NCBI GenBank assembly: GCA_003232435.1
Contig: QIJL01000083.1
Location: 1 to 32,445 of the forward strand
DNA: 32,445 bases
Reading direction: 5' to 3'
From: Flavobacteriales bacterium
GTDB taxonomy: Bacteria; Bacteroidota; Bacteroidia; Flavobacteriales; Flavobacteriaceae
The translations under genes were made by a program, and so were the position numbers. Below, one piece after another: positions 31,275-32,445 of the stretch. Under the pieces are notes generated by a model. The model worked only from the letters and a program-made list of their open reading frames with translations, did no database searches and was not told the DNA's origin. Position 1 is the stretch's first letter; every line of letters begins with the position of its first letter.

Positions 31275-32445
31275 TTGAAAACTGCCATCAACTTCAAAAG
31301 CATTAATAAATTAGCCATTCCCGCTACTATTGCGGGTATTGCTGAACCGCTCTTATCGATTACCGATACCGCTATTGTAGGTAATATTCCCGTAGATGGG
31401 TTAGAATCTCTTGCTGCAGCAGGTATCGTAGGCACATTTTTATCAATGTTAATTTGGATTTTAGGGCAAACCCGTAGTGCCATATCAGCTATTATTTCAC
31501 AATACTTGGGGGCAGGTAGGTTACATGAAGTAAAATCACTGCCGGCCCAAGCCATTTTTTTAAATATTACCTTAAGTATCCTTATTCTCTTATCCACCAT
31601 ATTTGTGGTCGAAGAAATATTCAGTCTACTCAATGCATCGGGTAAAATATTACGCTATTGCGTTTCCTATTATTCTATTCGGGTCTGGGGCTTTCCATTA
31701 ACGCTTTTCACCTTTGCGGTTATGGGCATTTTCAGTGGGCTACAGAATACCTCATGGCCTATGTTTATTGCTTTGGTCGGTGCTGCCTTAAATGTTGTTT
31801 TAGATTTTATTTTTGTATACGGAATAGAAGGTTATATCGAACCTATGTATTTAGAGGGTGCCGCATGGGCCAGTCTTATCGCACAGGGAGTAATGGCAAT
31901 ACTGTCGTTTATATTATTAGTGACCAAAACTAATATCAACCTTAGGCTGCGGTTTCCGTTTCACAAAGAATTAGGTCGTTTGGTAGTGATGAGCTCGAAT
32001 CTTTTTGTACGCGCACTAGCATTAAATACAACGCTTATTTTAGCTGTTCGTGAAGCTACCGCCTTAGGTGATAAATATATAGGCGCGCATATTATTGCTA
32101 TAAATATTTGGCTTTTTTCTTCCTTTTTTATTGATGGCTATGGCGCTGCCGGAAACATTATCGGGGGTCGTCTTTTAGGAGCTGAAGATTATAGCGGTTT
32201 ATGGAAATTATCAAAAAGAATAACAGGCTACGGTAGTATGGTCAGCGCCATTTTAATTGGTTTAGGATTTCTTTTTTATGAGCCTCTAGGTAGATTGTTT
32301 TCAAATGATATTGCCGTATTGGAAGCTTTTTACAGCATCTTTTTTATCCTATTATTAGGATTACCTATCAGTACCATTGCTTTTGTTTTAGATGGAATGT
32401 ATAAAGGTCTTGGAGAAATGAAAACCCTTCGTAATGTACTTCTTT
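31275..32445 (+). CDS. MATE-family efflux transporter (partial, runs off window)
   Basis: 390 codons are open to the window edge. The product reads as a multi-span membrane protein of the MATE/DinF type: NKLAIPATIAGIAEPLLSIT, then DTAIVGNIPVDGLESLAAAG, SAIISQYLGAGR, VMGIFSGLQNT, AWASLIAQGVMAI and IDGYGAAGNIIGGRLLGA. These proteins export drugs or metabolites using Na+ or H+ gradients. The start appears to be TTG at 31275 because the frame has a stop at 31260 and no ATG before conserved sequence. It begins 12 bases after the acetyltransferase remnant. The C-terminus lies outside the window. Confidence 0.88.
   Translation, partial: MKTAINFKSINKLAIPATIAGIAEPLLSITDTAIVGNIPVDGLESLAAAGIVGTFLSMLIWILGQTRSAISAIISQYLGAGRLHEVKSLPAQAIFLNITLSILILLSTIFVVEEIFSLLNASGKILRYCVSYYSIRVWGFPLTLFTFAVMGIFSGLQNTSWPMFIALVGAALNVVLDFIFVYGIEGYIEPMYLEGAAWASLIAQGVMAILSFILLVTKTNINLRLRFPFHKELGRLVVMSSNLFVRALALNTTLILAVREATALGDKYIGAHIIAINIWLFSSFFIDGYGAAGNIIGGRLLGAEDYSGLWKLSKRITGYGSMVSAILIGLGFLFYEPLGRLFSNDIAVLEAFYSIFFILLLGLPISTIAFVLDGMYKGLGEMKTLRNVLL

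Noticed and set aside
31259-31633. Minus-strand 124-codon frame over the start of the MATE gene
   Set aside because: The plus-strand frame gives conserved MATE motifs over 390 codons; the minus frame is a shadow.

Overview
The window looks like chromosome from a marine-type member of the Flavobacteriaceae (Bacteroidetes). This is inferred from AT-rich coding sequence, A/T-rich leaders without strong Shine-Dalgarno sites, the IS5 and IS1595 type transposases, and the protein families present. No rRNA or species marker is visible, so genus is not claimed.

Layout. Positions 1-1582 hold a perfect 21-bp hairpin and a GC-rich IS5-family insertion sequence. Positions 1830-27982 hold one long block of 18 co-directional minus-strand genes with gaps of mostly 3-25 bases or short overlaps. 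This is an extracellular contractile injection system (eCIS, Afp/PVC-like). In transcription order it encodes a DUF4255 tube terminator (Afp16-like), an unrecognised 395-aa protein, one sheath, two tube proteins, a 55-aa DUF5908 protein (Afp6-like), a LysM hub protein (Afp7-like), a VgrG-like spike, a PAAR tip, a gp25-like baseplate protein, two giant baseplate proteins (Afp11/12-like), a tape-measure protein, an AAA+ ATPase (Afp15-like), three DUF4157 (eCIS core) cargo candidates with different C-termini, and an M15-like peptidase with a peptidoglycan-binding repeat. The parts form a contractile sheath and tube on a spiked baseplate; the last four genes are most likely payload or release functions. 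No tail-fibre (Afp13-like) gene is recognisable.

Positions 28106-29700 are a mobile-DNA graveyard upstream of the operon: a 208-bp MITE-like element, a decayed IS1595-family transposase (in-frame stop plus frameshift) with related end sequences, and the 3' half of a tRNA-Leu starting exactly at the anticodon loop, a likely integration scar. An intact tRNA-Ala(GGC) follows at 29933-30009. The right end (30087-32445) looks like ordinary chromosome: a universal stress protein, an internally deleted GNAT acetyltransferase pseudogene, and a MATE-family exporter running off the window.

Most unusual points: a histone-H1-like Lys/Ala-rich tail of about 108 residues on the Afp11-like baseplate protein; three effectors sharing one N-terminal module but ending in a PD-(D/E)XK-like nuclease, a second zincin plus beta-barrel-like region, or an OmpA-like domain; and the stacked insertion scars immediately upstream of the operon.
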